From assembly GCA_947258905.1 (NCBI GenBank), contig CAMYKF010000524.1, positions 1 to 12,052 on the forward strand: a stretch of DNA of 12,052 nt. Reading direction: 5' to 3'. Source of the DNA: an uncultured Pirellulaceae bacterium (GTDB taxonomy: Bacteria; Planctomycetota; Planctomycetia; Pirellulales; Pirellulaceae). The notes under the pieces are model-generated. The model had not been told where the DNA came from, ran no database searches, and saw only the letters and a program-made list of their open reading frames with translations. Shown here piece after piece: positions 1-8,193 of this stretch; within the stretch, counting starts at the first letter, position 1, and each line of letters opens with the position of its first letter. The position numbers were made by a program, and so were the translations under genes.

Positions 1-2886
1 ATTGCCTGCACAATCGTCCTGCCCCATGTCGTCGCGCAAGAGTCCCCAACCACCACCAGGCCTGAGACCGCGACGGTCGTGCAAGCGGCAACCAGCGAGT
101 CGTTGCAGGAATTGGGCAGCGTCATCGAGCAGTACATTGAAAAAGATTATGCCCTGGGCGCAGAGTTGCTGGTCATTCAAAACGGCCAGACCTTATACCA
201 CGAATCATTCGGGTTGTCGGATCGTGAGGACGGTCGTCGATGGGAAAACGACACGCTCTGCAATATTCGCTCCATGACCAAACCGATCACATCAGCAGCC
301 GCCCAGATCCTGATTGATCGTGAGTTGTTGAATCTGGATGATCCGGTGGCGAAGTACCTTGAAAGTTTTGACAACGACAAATCCAGGTCGATTACGGTTC
401 GTCAGGTGTTGACTCATCGCTCCGGTTTGCCCGTGACCAGCCTGGTTCATCCCTATCAGTATTCCAGCCTTGCTGAACAAGTCGCAGCAGCCGGCAAGAG
501 CGGGCCCGAGTTTGAACCCGATAGCAAATTCTGGTACAGCGACACGGGTACGGATGTTGTTGGCGGCCTGGTTGAAAAGGTTTCGGGCGAGCCCCTGCAT
601 GAATTCGTCCAGCGGGAAATCCTTGATCCGCTGGGTATGTCAAATACTTTTTACGGGTTCGATGCTTCCGACGATCGGTTGTCAACGGCAGCCAGTCCGT
701 ATCTCAAGGTCCCCAGGGGATGGATGCGGTTTTGGAAACCCGGGAAGCCGCTTTACCCCTTTGCCTGGGGCTCGCAAACGATCTATTCGACGACGACCGA
801 TTACGCCCTGTTCATGAAGATGATGATGAACCGCGGACGGGCAGGCGATCGCGAGGTGCTTTCGGAAGCCGCTGTCGACCGCATGCTGGAGCCGGTTTCT
901 CGTGCGAAAATGATGGGATCGGACACACCGATTCCAACCGGATTTCGCAACCTGGAGGTTTACTACGGCCAAATGATGCTGACTTATCGGATCGCCGGAA
1001 AAGTCAAAGAGAAGCCCGTCGTCATCGGTCATAGCGGCTCGGATGGGACCATCGCCTGGGCGTGGCCCGAGCGGGACTTGATAATTCTTTATTTCACCCA
1101 GTCGCGGGGCGGAATGACAACGCTGAACCTTGAAGACCCGATCGATCGCTTGATCATTCATCCTGGGGAGGAAGAGCAAACGCCGGAAAGATTGCGACCG
1201 TACATCGGAACCTACATTGCGAACTATGATGATTTCGACAATGAGGAATTCACCGTCAGGGTAAAAAGCGGAAAGCTGGTCCTGGATGTTCCTGGTCAAA
1301 TGGTATTCGAATTGATCGATCCCGATGACGAGGGTTATTGGGCATTCGCTATCGCACCCGATCGCCTGCAGGCGACTTTTGATCGAAACGACAAGAATGA
1401 GGTTGTGGGGCTAAAGCTGCACAAGGCGGGGGAAATCTATGAGGTGCCAAGGGCAGGCACTGCCCGTGCGAATGACTCAGCGGCCGCCACACCGGACGAT
1501 GCGGTCTCGTCACAAGGCGTGCTGCGGGAAGCATGGATCGGGAAACTGGAAATGGGAGTGATGCAGCCCGTGATGCAATTTCGCATCGTGACGACCGATT
1601 CCGGCGACACGGCCGCCCACTTTGACAGTGTCACTGAAGGGCGAACCGGCTTTGCAGCAACCTGGTCGATCGAGGGCGACGAACTCAAATTCGATGTGGC
1701 AGAAATCATGCTCACCTATCGCGGAACGCTCAACGCTGCAGGTGACACGGCCGAAGGAATCTGGAGCCAGGGAGGCCGCAGTGTTCCACTAATTCTGGAG
1801 AAAAGTGCCACCGAATACGACAGCGTCAACGTTTGGGAAAACCGTCCGCAGCGACCTGTCGGTCCGTTTCCCTACGACGCTGAGGAAGTGACTTTTGAGA
1901 ACGCGATCGACGGCATAACGCTGGCCGGTACATTGACCATTCCGAAAGGTCCAGGACCCCATCCGGCTGCCATCCTGATCAGTGGTTCGGGTCCCCAGGA
2001 TCGCGACGAATCGCTGATGGAACACAAGCCGTTTCTGGTTTTGGCCGATTACCTGACTCGCCGCGGTATCGCTGTGCTTCGCTACGATGATCGCGGATTT
2101 GGCGAATCGACCGGCCAATTCGAAACAGCGACCACCGAAGACTTTGCCCGCGATGCAGCGGCTGCGGTCGAGTTTCTAGAGAACGAGGACCGCATTAACC
2201 CGCTGGAAATTGGCCTGGTGGGTCACAGCGAGGGCGGGCTGATCGCGCCCATGGTGGTCGGATTGCGCGATGATGTCGCTTTTGTCGTCTTGATGGCCGC
2301 TACCGGCGTTGACGGGATGACGATCTCCCTGAGCCAGGGCGAGGCGATGTTGCGTGCCAATGGAACGGGTGAAGAGGCGATCAGAATTGAGTTGGCCGTA
2401 AGCCGGGCGGTGATGGAAGTTGCGATAAACGCCAGTCTCGATGCCGACGTTTCCGCCGATACTGATCGTGCGATCGAAGAGGTCATACAAACCATTCCCG
2501 AATCAGAACGCGAGACGGGAGGCAAAAAAATTCGGGAAGCCATCGCCCTGCAAAAGGACCGTCTGCAGGCCGACTGGATGAAGTTCTTTCTTTCCTATGA
2601 CCCGCGACCGGCCCTGGCCAATATCCAGTGTCCGGTGCTGGCCATCACGGGATCGAAAGATCTGCAGGTGATTCCCGATTTGAATGTCCCTGAAATCCGG
2701 AAGGCCCTGGCCGAAGGGGGCAACGAGGACTTCGAAATCATCGAACTGGAAGGACTCAATCATCTGTTCCAGAAATGTGAGACCGGCTCGATGAACGAAT
2801 ACATAACCATCCAGGAAACATTTAATCCGCTGGCATTGACGAAAATTGGCGACTGGATCATCCGGCGTACGACACCGGGTAATTGA
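1..2886 (+). CDS. Exported fusion of beta-lactamase-type serine hydrolase and alpha/beta hydrolase (5' partial)
   Basis: The reading frame is open from base 1 and its first codons look like the end of a Sec signal peptide (IACTIVLPHVVAQ, likely cut after AQ), so the true start lies left of the window. The GTG at 79 is probably an internal Val. Residues are numbered from base 1 (961 visible). The first half is a class C beta-lactamase / D-aminopeptidase-like domain: SxxK is S91-M-T-K94, the second motif is Y179-S-D rather than YxN, and HSG is at 344-346. A beta-rich region (about 392-483) resembles the DUF3471-type domain that often follows it. A second beta-rich domain (507-601) leads into an alpha/beta hydrolase with SGSGPQDRD at 661-669, nucleophile elbow GHSEGG (S743), probable Asp887 in KDLQV and His921 in GLNHLF. 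Both catalytic sets look intact. Substrates cannot be read from the sequence; an ester or peptide hydrolase acting outside the cytoplasm is likely. Confidence 0.9.
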   Translation: MACTIVLPHVVAQESPTTTRPETATVVQAATSESLQELGSVIEQYIEKDYALGAELLVIQNGQTLYHESFGLSDREDGRRWENDTLCNIRSMTKPITSAAAQILIDRELLNLDDPVAKYLESFDNDKSRSITVRQVLTHRSGLPVTSLVHPYQYSSLAEQVAAAGKSGPEFEPDSKFWYSDTGTDVVGGLVEKVSGEPLHEFVQREILDPLGMSNTFYGFDASDDRLSTAASPYLKVPRGWMRFWKPGKPLYPFAWGSQTIYSTTTDYALFMKMMMNRGRAGDREVLSEAAVDRMLEPVSRAKMMGSDTPIPTGFRNLEVYYGQMMLTYRIAGKVKEKPVVIGHSGSDGTIAWAWPERDLIILYFTQSRGGMTTLNLEDPIDRLIIHPGEEEQTPERLRPYIGTYIANYDDFDNEEFTVRVKSGKLVLDVPGQMVFELIDPDDEGYWAFAIAPDRLQATFDRNDKNEVVGLKLHKAGEIYEVPRAGTARANDSAAATPDDAVSSQGVLREAWIGKLEMGVMQPVMQFRIVTTDSGDTAAHFDSVTEGRTGFAATWSIEGDELKFDVAEIMLTYRGTLNAAGDTAEGIWSQGGRSVPLILEKSATEYDSVNVWENRPQRPVGPFPYDAEEVTFENAIDGITLAGTLTIPKGPGPHPAAILISGSGPQDRDESLMEHKPFLVLADYLTRRGIAVLRYDDRGFGESTGQFETATTEDFARDAAAAVEFLENEDRINPLEIGLVGHSEGGLIAPMVVGLRDDVAFVVLMAATGVDGMTISLSQGEAMLRANGTGEEAIRIELAVSRAVMEVAINASLDADVSADTDRAIEEVIQTIPESERETGGKKIREAIALQKDRLQADWMKFFLSYDPRPALANIQCPVLAITGSKDLQVIPDLNVPEIRKALAEGGNEDFEIIELEGLNHLFQKCETGSMNEYITIQETFNPLALTKIGDWIIRRTTPGN

Positions 2887-2942
2887 TCAATACATCGCAG
2901 CACGAAAATATCTGACGAGCGACTGTTAGCCGGAGTATCTGC

Positions 2943-3134
2943 ATGAACCCCAAAAAGGCAGCCTTTCTTAATCTCGCAGTTTCGATCTTCTTCGCGGCAG
3001 CCATTATCCTTTTTGCCGCGTTGCTGAAAGACACGCCGTACCACCAAACGGTAACCGGATTACTGATTGCCCTCTGGTGGATTCCTTTTGCGTTTTTGTC
3101 CTGTCGCGGTTGCACTCGCTGCGCACATCGGTGA
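2943..3134 (+). CDS. Small two-helix membrane protein, function unknown
   Basis: This 63-residue protein begins 56 bases after the hydrolase stop and is probably co-transcribed with it. The ATG is preceded by a modest Shine-Dalgarno-like CCGGAG. Two hydrophobic helices fill nearly the whole protein, at about residues 6-29 and 36-54, joined by a short polar loop (KDTPYHQ). The start MNPKKAAFLNLAVSIFF and the stretch LLIALWWIPF read like a genuine small inner-membrane protein, not a chance ORF. The C-terminus, CRGCTRCAHR, is basic and has three cysteines in a short tail; the tail may have been altered by a small change after helix 2. I do not recognise a function. Confidence 0.6.
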   Translation: MNPKKAAFLNLAVSIFFAAAIILFAALLKDTPYHQTVTGLLIALWWIPFAFLSCRGCTRCAHR

Positions 3135-3200
3135 CTTGCCAGGAGCGGACGTAAACGGCCAAAGGTCCACGATAGAATTTGTAATTGGCGGCACCGGGCA

Positions 3201-3223
3201 CGACAATCGGATTGTCGCTTTTC
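3201..3223 (+). terminator. Candidate intrinsic terminator for the + strand genes
   Basis: A perfect 7-bp stem, CGACAAT (3201-3207) and ATTGTCG (3211-3217), closes a 3-base CGG loop and is followed by C and four T residues (3219-3222). It lies 67 bases after the small membrane gene and just before the end of the convergent cytochrome gene. The U tract is short and the stem only moderately GC-rich, so it may be weak. Read on the minus strand, no U tract follows it. Confidence 0.4.
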
Positions 3224-3237
3224 CGGTCCGATGACAA

Positions 3238-4863
3238 CTACAGCGCCAGCATGTAGTTCACCAGATCTTCCTTTTCCTGTTCGGTCAGATTGAGTTCCAG
3301 AACGAGGTTGAAGAACTCGACGGTATCGCGGAGTGTCGGACAGCGACCGTCGTGCATGTAAGGCGGCGAGTCCTTGATGCCACGCAGCGGAAAGGTCTTG
3401 ATGGGACCCTCCGGGCGTCCGACGTAAAAACGTTCCACTTTCAGATCGTGCATGTAGTCGTCCACGAAAGCCGGCCCGCTGTGGCATTGCGCACACTGCG
3501 CCTTGCCGTGGAACAGGACTTCGCCACGCAGCTCGGACTCGGTGGCCAGTGACGGAATCAACCGACCTGGCACGTTCAGCCTGGGTGCCGGTGGATAGTC
3601 GATGATGGCGTTGAAGTCGGCCATGCGATTGGTGACTTCGCGTTTGACCGCCCGCGGTCCAATCGCCTGCTGCATACCAGGATCACCATCGAAGTATTCC
3701 TCGACCTCCGAGAAATGATCGAGACTGCGAATAGTCCGTTTGGATGACAATTGCATCAGGTTGTAATTCCCGCGCATGCTGGGTGTATCCACTCGAAGAC
3801 GGGCCAGATTGGGGCGGGAGTCCGGCGCCAGTTCGATCGCTCCATTGGTGTGACCGTTGACGTGACAATCCATACAGGCCACTCCCTGGGACGGCGACTC
3901 GGTCAGCCGGTGGCTGGTGTGGTTGAACCACGTTGTCGGCGAGGGGCGCAACAGTTCCTTCAGGCCTTCCATTTGCTCGGGCGTCAGCAGCCCGTCGAAG
4001 ATCTCGTAGTAGTTGTCGAGCGTAATCTCCTGACCGTTGGCGATATCGCCCAGTTCCTTGTGGGTCGTCAGGAATAGCGGCGGTGGAAATTCGGGCAGGT
4101 ACTCGTCCGGAATATCGAAATCAACATCGATCCGCCGATGCTCCGGATGCACTTCCAGCCACGACTCGGGGAACAGCATATGTGCGTTGGTTTGCAGCGG
4201 ATGGCATAGTGGCTTGTAAGGAAACAAGTCGCGTTCGCGAATTTCTTGCGGAGATAATTTGGCCAGTTCCTCGAAGGACTCGATGCCCTCAGGCAACCGG
4301 GCTACCGGACCCACCATGACCGGCTTGCGACCGCCTGACATCGTGTGGCCGGGAATAGCCTCACCGGAAAAGTCAAAGCGGCTGTCCATATACTGTCGCA
4401 CATCCGCCATCAGCCCCGGTTTCTGCTTGCGATGAAACTCCAGCCACTGTTCAAAACGCATGGGCAGCACGGGCGAGCCAAATGACGTGGTACCCCGACC
4501 ATAGTAACGCCACAAGTCAAACGGAGTCCGCATCCCCTTGGTGACGCTGGGATAGAGCTGCAATTCATCGGTCATGCGGCCGACGGCACCGTGGGCAGGT
4601 GATGTGGTTTCGCTGGCGCCCGGCTCGCTTTCGCCGGTCTCGCCACTAATGTAACTCGAAACAAGCGTGGAAATGGTGGCCAACGGCCGGGCAATGCGTT
4701 GATTGGAAGACGGGATTTCCCGCGCGCCGGAGGTCTGCGGCAACCGACTGAGGCCGGTTCCCTGATACCTCTGATACGTGGCATTGACAAGAAATCCAAA
4801 TGCCACGAGGCCAACGGCAAGAACAATATTGAGGCCGAGTTTGGTGGCTGGTTTCAGCTTCAT
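3238..4863 (-). CDS. Membrane-anchored dihaem cytochrome c, MauG / cytochrome c peroxidase type
   Basis: This 541-residue protein has an uncleaved signal anchor (hydrophobic residues about 10-27) and then a disordered linker to about residue 95, placing the enzyme outside the cytoplasmic membrane. Two CxxCH haem sites are visible, C330-M-D-C-H334 and C457-A-Q-C-H461. The C-terminal block FPLRGIKDSPPYMHDG is typical of the dihaem peroxidase family, and Met503 is a plausible axial ligand of the second haem. A region before the first haem (about 213-320) is rich in His (HPLQTNAH, WFNHTSH at 312-318) and could supply further ligands. Planctomycete homologues are often labelled cytochrome B6 by automatic pipelines, but no b6 features are present. 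The ATG at 4863 has AGGAA upstream. It follows the DoxX-like gene by 40 bases, so the two probably form one transcript. A role in peroxide removal or oxidative electron transfer is inferred from the family only. Confidence 0.85.
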   Translation of the reverse strand: MKLKPATKLGLNIVLAVGLVAFGFLVNATYQRYQGTGLSRLPQTSGAREIPSSNQRIARPLATISTLVSSYISGETGESEPGASETTSPAHGAVGRMTDELQLYPSVTKGMRTPFDLWRYYGRGTTSFGSPVLPMRFEQWLEFHRKQKPGLMADVRQYMDSRFDFSGEAIPGHTMSGGRKPVMVGPVARLPEGIESFEELAKLSPQEIRERDLFPYKPLCHPLQTNAHMLFPESWLEVHPEHRRIDVDFDIPDEYLPEFPPPLFLTTHKELGDIANGQEITLDNYYEIFDGLLTPEQMEGLKELLRPSPTTWFNHTSHRLTESPSQGVACMDCHVNGHTNGAIELAPDSRPNLARLRVDTPSMRGNYNLMQLSSKRTIRSLDHFSEVEEYFDGDPGMQQAIGPRAVKREVTNRMADFNAIIDYPPAPRLNVPGRLIPSLATESELRGEVLFHGKAQCAQCHSGPAFVDDYMHDLKVERFYVGRPEGPIKTFPLRGIKDSPPYMHDGRCPTLRDTVEFFNLVLELNLTEQEKEDLVNYMLAL

Positions 4864-4903
4864 GAAAATATTCCTGAAAAGAAAGCAAATTTGAATAAAT
4901 CGA

Positions 4904-5371
4904 CTATGAATGAACCGCCATCACGGCTTGCTCTGCCGCCGAGTGGGGGGCAGTGCGGTTAAACAGTACGGGGACAAAGACGGCCAGACCCGCAGCCACA
5001 AACACGATGTTTTTGAGGATGTACTGTCCCTCCATCGTGGGTGCCAGCGGAGCAATTTTGAATGTCAACTCGGGTAACAAAAACAGCGGCGCAAAGGTTC
5101 CGGCCATATGCAACAGGAACAATACAGACGCGAAACGCATGCCGACATTGAACAGCAACATCAAACCCAGCAGACACTCAAACACGGCCAGATAGAACAA
5201 TGCCTGATGCGCATCCAGCCAGGAAATCCGCATCATGGTTTGACTGGCCAACAGTTCCGCCGGGCTGAGGTCGGGAAAGAACTTGAGAATTCCGAAATGG
5301 AAGTACACGAGGCCCAGGGCCAGTCGCATGATGTGAAACGAGAGATCAGGGGCAGGGCGGGGTGCACTCAT
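4904..5371 (-). CDS. DoxX-like integral membrane protein
   Basis: This 155-residue protein has four hydrophobic segments at about 14-32, 56-75, 79-98 and 120-138, the usual layout and length of the DoxX / DoxD-like family. Family-like motifs are GILKFFP in the first helix (27-33) and GQYILKN before the last (115-121). DoxX-family proteins are linked to quinone-dependent or thiol redox chemistry in a few organisms (DoxD/DoxA thiosulfate:quinone oxidoreductase in Acidianus), but most members have no defined reaction. It is the first gene of a likely two-gene unit with the dihaem cytochrome 40 bases downstream, so a membrane electron-transfer partner for that cytochrome is a reasonable guess. 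The ATG at 5371 has no strong Shine-Dalgarno sequence. Confidence 0.8.
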   Translation of the reverse strand: MSAPRPAPDLSFHIMRLALGLVYFHFGILKFFPDLSPAELLASQTMMRISWLDAHQALFYLAVFECLLGLMLLFNVGMRFASVLFLLHMAGTFAPLFLLPELTFKIAPLAPTMEGQYILKNIVFVAAGLAVFVPVLFNRTAPHSAAEQAVMAVHS

Positions 5372-5447
5372 GGAAAGGCCGGCTGAAATCGGGAACTGCG
5401 GATGGGCTGCCCTTGAAGGACTGCCCGCTGGAACAACACTTCAGCTG

Positions 5448-5475
5448 ATTATGAAATACGTGCCGAAATTGTCTG
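5448..5475 (-). promoter_or_regulatory. Possible sigma-70-type promoter for the DoxX-cytochrome unit
   Basis: On the minus strand a CAGACA box (bases 5475-5470, 4 of 6 to TTGACA) is followed after 16 bases by CATAAT (5453-5448, 5 of 6 to TATAAT). The -10 box lies about 77 bases upstream of the DoxX-like ATG. The match is moderate and similar boxes can arise by chance. Confidence 0.3.
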
Positions 5476-5580
5476 TCGGCGCTGGAAGATTCTTCGTGTC
5501 GCGATTTCGCTACAAACCCGGGCTGACCGATGGAAGAGTCGTGGCAAGCAGACACGGACTTCATGATGCACCCGGCATTT

Positions 5581-5649
5581 AGCGGAAGGGCGCGAGCCCT
5601 CCGGTGTCGGTTCATCGGTGAAGGACCGGAGGGCTTGCGCCCAGCCGCT
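5581..5649. repeat. Large intergenic palindrome (REP-like hairpin element)
   Basis: The arms GGGCGCGAGCCCTCCGG (5588-5604) and CCGGAGGGCTTGCGCCC (5626-5642) pair over 17 positions with a single G-U wobble around a 21-base loop. An outer 5-bp stem, AGCGG (5581-5585) with CCGCT (5645-5649), extends the hairpin across a 2-base internal loop. No T tract follows on either strand, so it is not a classical intrinsic terminator. Its size, symmetry and position between genes resemble dispersed palindromic repeats. From memory, similar GCGCAAGCCCTCCGG cores recur in planctomycete genomes. Confidence 0.75.
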
Positions 5650-5716
5650 ATGATTCCCGGACACCCCCGGACGAGCCAGTGGAACCTCGCCAGGTCGCTT
5701 CGCAACTGTTTGTTGT

Positions 5717-6367
5717 TCAGCTCACCAGATTCTGCTCGATGGCGTAGCGGATCAGTTCCGCCGTCGATTTCAGATTCAGCTTTTCGAGGATTCGCGTCCG
5801 ATAGGTCGAGACGGTGCTGTGACTTACATCGAGTTGCCTGGCACACTCCTGCAAGGTGACGCCCGAGCCAAGAATCCGCAGCACATCGAACTCCCGCCGG
5901 GATAGTGCTTCCAGGCCTTCCCGTTCACGCCTGGGGCGACGCAGCCAGGCCCAGACTTCCGGTGAAATCTGTTTGGAAATGTACACGTCGCCGGAGTGAA
6001 CGGTCTGGATGCCCTCAACCAGTTCTTCGACAGCCGCCGACTTGATCAGATAACCGTGCGCTCCGGACTGCAATGCGCGAATGGCATAGTGAACGTTTTC
6101 ATGAACCGTCAACACAAGGATCTTGAGCGACGAATTACGTTTCAACAACTCGGCGATGGCGGCGGGCGCATCATGATCGGGCATGGAGTAGTCCATCACG
6201 ACGCAGTCCGGGACGTACCGCTGGACCATCTCCAGCAACTCCGTACCGTTGCCGGCCTCGGCCTTGACCACGATCGAACCACTTGCCTCGAGGACTCGCG
6301 CCAGCGACTGGCGAACCATGGCATGGTCGTCGGCGAGCACGACACTGATTGGCGAGGATAACTTCAT
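5717..6367 (-). CDS. NarL/FixJ-family response regulator
   Basis: This 216-residue cytoplasmic DNA-binding regulator has an N-terminal receiver domain (about 6-125) with the acidic pair D13/D14, the phospho-acceptor D59 in VVMDYSMP, T87 and K109. A C-terminal LuxR-type helix-turn-helix (about 150-212) shows the family signature LSRREFDVLRILGSG and a recognition helix around VSHSTVSTYRTRILEKL. All key receiver residues are present. Its ATG overlaps the stop of the sensor kinase gene in an ATGA (6364-6367), which implies translational coupling and that the kinase is its partner. Target genes are unknown; the DoxX-cytochrome unit next downstream on the same strand is a candidate by position only. 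Confidence 0.93.
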   Translation of the reverse strand: MKLSSPISVVLADDHAMVRQSLARVLEASGSIVVKAEAGNGTELLEMVQRYVPDCVVMDYSMPDHDAPAAIAELLKRNSSLKILVLTVHENVHYAIRALQSGAHGYLIKSAAVEELVEGIQTVHSGDVYISKQISPEVWAWLRRPRREREGLEALSRREFDVLRILGSGVTLQECARQLDVSHSTVSTYRTRILEKLNLKSTAELIRYAIEQNLVS

Positions 6368-8193
6368 GCACTGCCTCCGTGGTCCTGCACAATGGGAAGC
6401 CCCGCCTGGACGGAGGTCCCATGCTCTTTCTGCGAGGTAATTTTCAGTTCTCCGTTAAGCAGGTCCACTCGCTCCTGCATGCCCACGATGCCCAGTCGAT
6501 TGCCGTCCGATTCGCTGCCAGCCTGACCGACGCCATCATCGGCAACGGTCAACTGCAACACTGGCGGAGTTGCCTGCTGATTCACTCCCAAATGGATCAC
6601 GACGCGGGTGGCGTTGGCGTGCCGGGCCACGTTAGTCAATGACTCCTGGAGGATGCGAAAGGCGTTTTCGGCTACCACTGGCGGGATTTCGATATCGGCA
6701 AGGGATAAATCCGTTTCCACTTCCATTCCCGTTCGTTGCTGGAATTCCCACACGTGGCTTTGCACAGCCTCGATCAAACCCAGATCGTCCAACGTACTCG
6801 GTCGCACCCGCTGCGCAAAATCATGCAACGCGTGCAGCAGCTGTTCGTTTCCGCCGATCGCCCGGGTCAGATGCCGTTGGCCTTCGTCCGTCCCGGCATC
6901 CTGACGTGCCAGTTTCAGGTCGAGGTTGATTGCGGTCATCTGCTGACCCAGCTCGTCATGGATTTCACGCGAAATGGCCTGTCGTTCTTCTTCCTGAATC
7001 CTCAGCAACCGTCCCGACAATACACGTAAACGCTGCTCCGAATCGTGTATCTGCCGATTCCATAATTCCCGCCGCGCGGACGAGGTAGCCCAGTAACGCG
7101 TCAGGAAGAACAAGGGAATCAGCAACACCGCGACCAATAGCAACAGCCGCTGCAACAACTGGTTGGAAATAGAGAAAACCTGCGGTGCCGGCAACCACGA
7201 AACAATCAGGAACGCCGGCGAATCTGCTGACGACGACGTGGACAGACTTTCAACGTCGCGTGGCGGTCGCAATTTTACGGGCCGCGCGGCAAACACACCA
7301 TCGGCAGTCATCCGGCAACTTCCGTCGGCCGTCAACACATGCTTCCATGCGTCGGGATAACAACGGGGAAATGTCTGCTCATGACCCAGCAACCATCCCC
7401 ACTGGTCAACAGCCAGGGGACTTAGCAGGAACTGACCGTCCGGCCGCAACAGCATGGTATGCCCGGGCAGCGAAATGCCCTGCAGCTCCCTGAGCAACCG
7501 TTTCCCCAGATAGTTCAGCACCAACAGTCCGCATTCGCGGGACGAATCGTCGACCACCGGAGTGACAAACCGAATGACCGGGTTGAGCGGCTCTTCAATC
7601 CGCCCCCGTTCCTGATTGAGGTCGAATTCGGAAACAAACACTTCGCCGGATTGCAGGTTGACCGATTGCCGCACGTAGTAACGATCGCTCTTGTCCTGCA
7701 ACTCATCCAGTGGAACCACACGCCTGCCATCGGGAGTGGCATCCACACGCACCAGTTCCTTGCCCGATCGGTCCAGCAAGCGGACTTGATCGAAGCTTCG
7801 CTTGTGTTGAATGAAACTGCCAAACTCCGCTTCCAGCGCCTTTCGTACATCGCGATTACCGGCCGCGAAATCGCGTGTCAGTTTCTGTTCAGCCAGAAAC
7901 AGCGCGTCGGACCGCACAAGGTCCAGCTCCCGCGTAATCAGTTCCCAGGCCAGATCCAGCCGATGAGTTGCCTGTTCGCCCCTTAAACGCCATTCCTGGC
8001 GGCGATCCTGCAAGTAAAGGATGGCGACAATGGATGCCAGTAAAGCCAACAGGATCAACATCACCAGCAGCTGCCGTTTCGCAACTGACCAGCCAAATGT
8101 CGTTTCCTGATGAGATTGGGGCATGGAGCGAGGCTGTGACAGGCAATCATCCGAGTCATTTATTATCATTTTACAACACGCCACGGCCGGCAT
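6364..8193 (-). CDS. Membrane sensor histidine kinase (HisKA_3 type) with Cache-like sensor domain
   Basis: Numbered from the ATG at 8193 (609 residues). One transmembrane helix at about 42-61 and a second at about 345-365 enclose an extracytoplasmic domain of about 280 residues. It carries the pattern of double-Cache sensors: LLDRSGKELVRVD (139-151), RYYVRQS (171-177), FVSEFDLN (186-193), PVIRFVTPVVDD (205-216). A coiled stretch follows, then the HisKA_3 dimerisation domain with phospho-acceptor His412 in IHDELGQQ. The ATPase domain shows an N box (QESLTNVARHA, 516-526), D552-D-G-V-G and RLGIVGM (566-572). This is the NarX/LiaS-like class that pairs with NarL-type regulators, and it overlaps its regulator by ATGA. 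The start is uncertain: ATGs at residue 9 (8169) and residue 24 (8124) are also possible, and none has a clear Shine-Dalgarno sequence. The ligand is unknown. Confidence 0.9.
   Translation of the reverse strand: MPAVACCKMIINDSDDCLSQPRSMPQSHQETTFGWSVAKRQLLVMLILLALLASIVAILYLQDRRQEWRLRGEQATHRLDLAWELITRELDLVRSDALFLAEQKLTRDFAAGNRDVRKALEAEFGSFIQHKRSFDQVRLLDRSGKELVRVDATPDGRRVVPLDELQDKSDRYYVRQSVNLQSGEVFVSEFDLNQERGRIEEPLNPVIRFVTPVVDDSSRECGLLVLNYLGKRLLRELQGISLPGHTMLLRPDGQFLLSPLAVDQWGWLLGHEQTFPRCYPDAWKHVLTADGSCRMTADGVFAARPVKLRPPRDVESLSTSSSADSPAFLIVSWLPAPQVFSISNQLLQRLLLLVAVLLIPLFFLTRYWATSSARRELWNRQIHDSEQRLRVLSGRLLRIQEEERQAISREIHDELGQQMTAINLDLKLARQDAGTDEGQRHLTRAIGGNEQLLHALHDFAQRVRPSTLDDLGLIEAVQSHVWEFQQRTGMEVETDLSLADIEIPPVVAENAFRILQESLTNVARHANATRVVIHLGVNQQATPPVLQLTVADDGVGQAGSESDGNRLGIVGMQERVDLLNGELKITSQKEHGTSVQAGLPIVQDHGGSA

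Larger units (their letters stand above)
5372..5716. other. Intergenic region between DoxX-like and response regulator genes
   Basis: No convincing coding sequence is present in these 345 bases; the short open frames lack recognisable protein features. The stretch holds a large palindrome (5581-5649) and a possible minus-strand promoter (5448-5475). It probably contains the promoter of the DoxX-cytochrome unit and the end of the two-component transcript. Confidence 0.6.

Noticed and set aside
79..81. GTG at 79 as the start of the fused hydrolase
   Set aside because: The frame stays open to base 1 and encodes a signal-peptide-like segment ending in HVVAQ, so a start beyond the left edge fits better for an exported enzyme.
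682..1299. 205-residue minus-strand ORF inside the hydrolase gene
   Set aside because: It lies wholly antisense to a gene with clear catalytic motifs in frame, and its own translation has no domain, signal or membrane segment.
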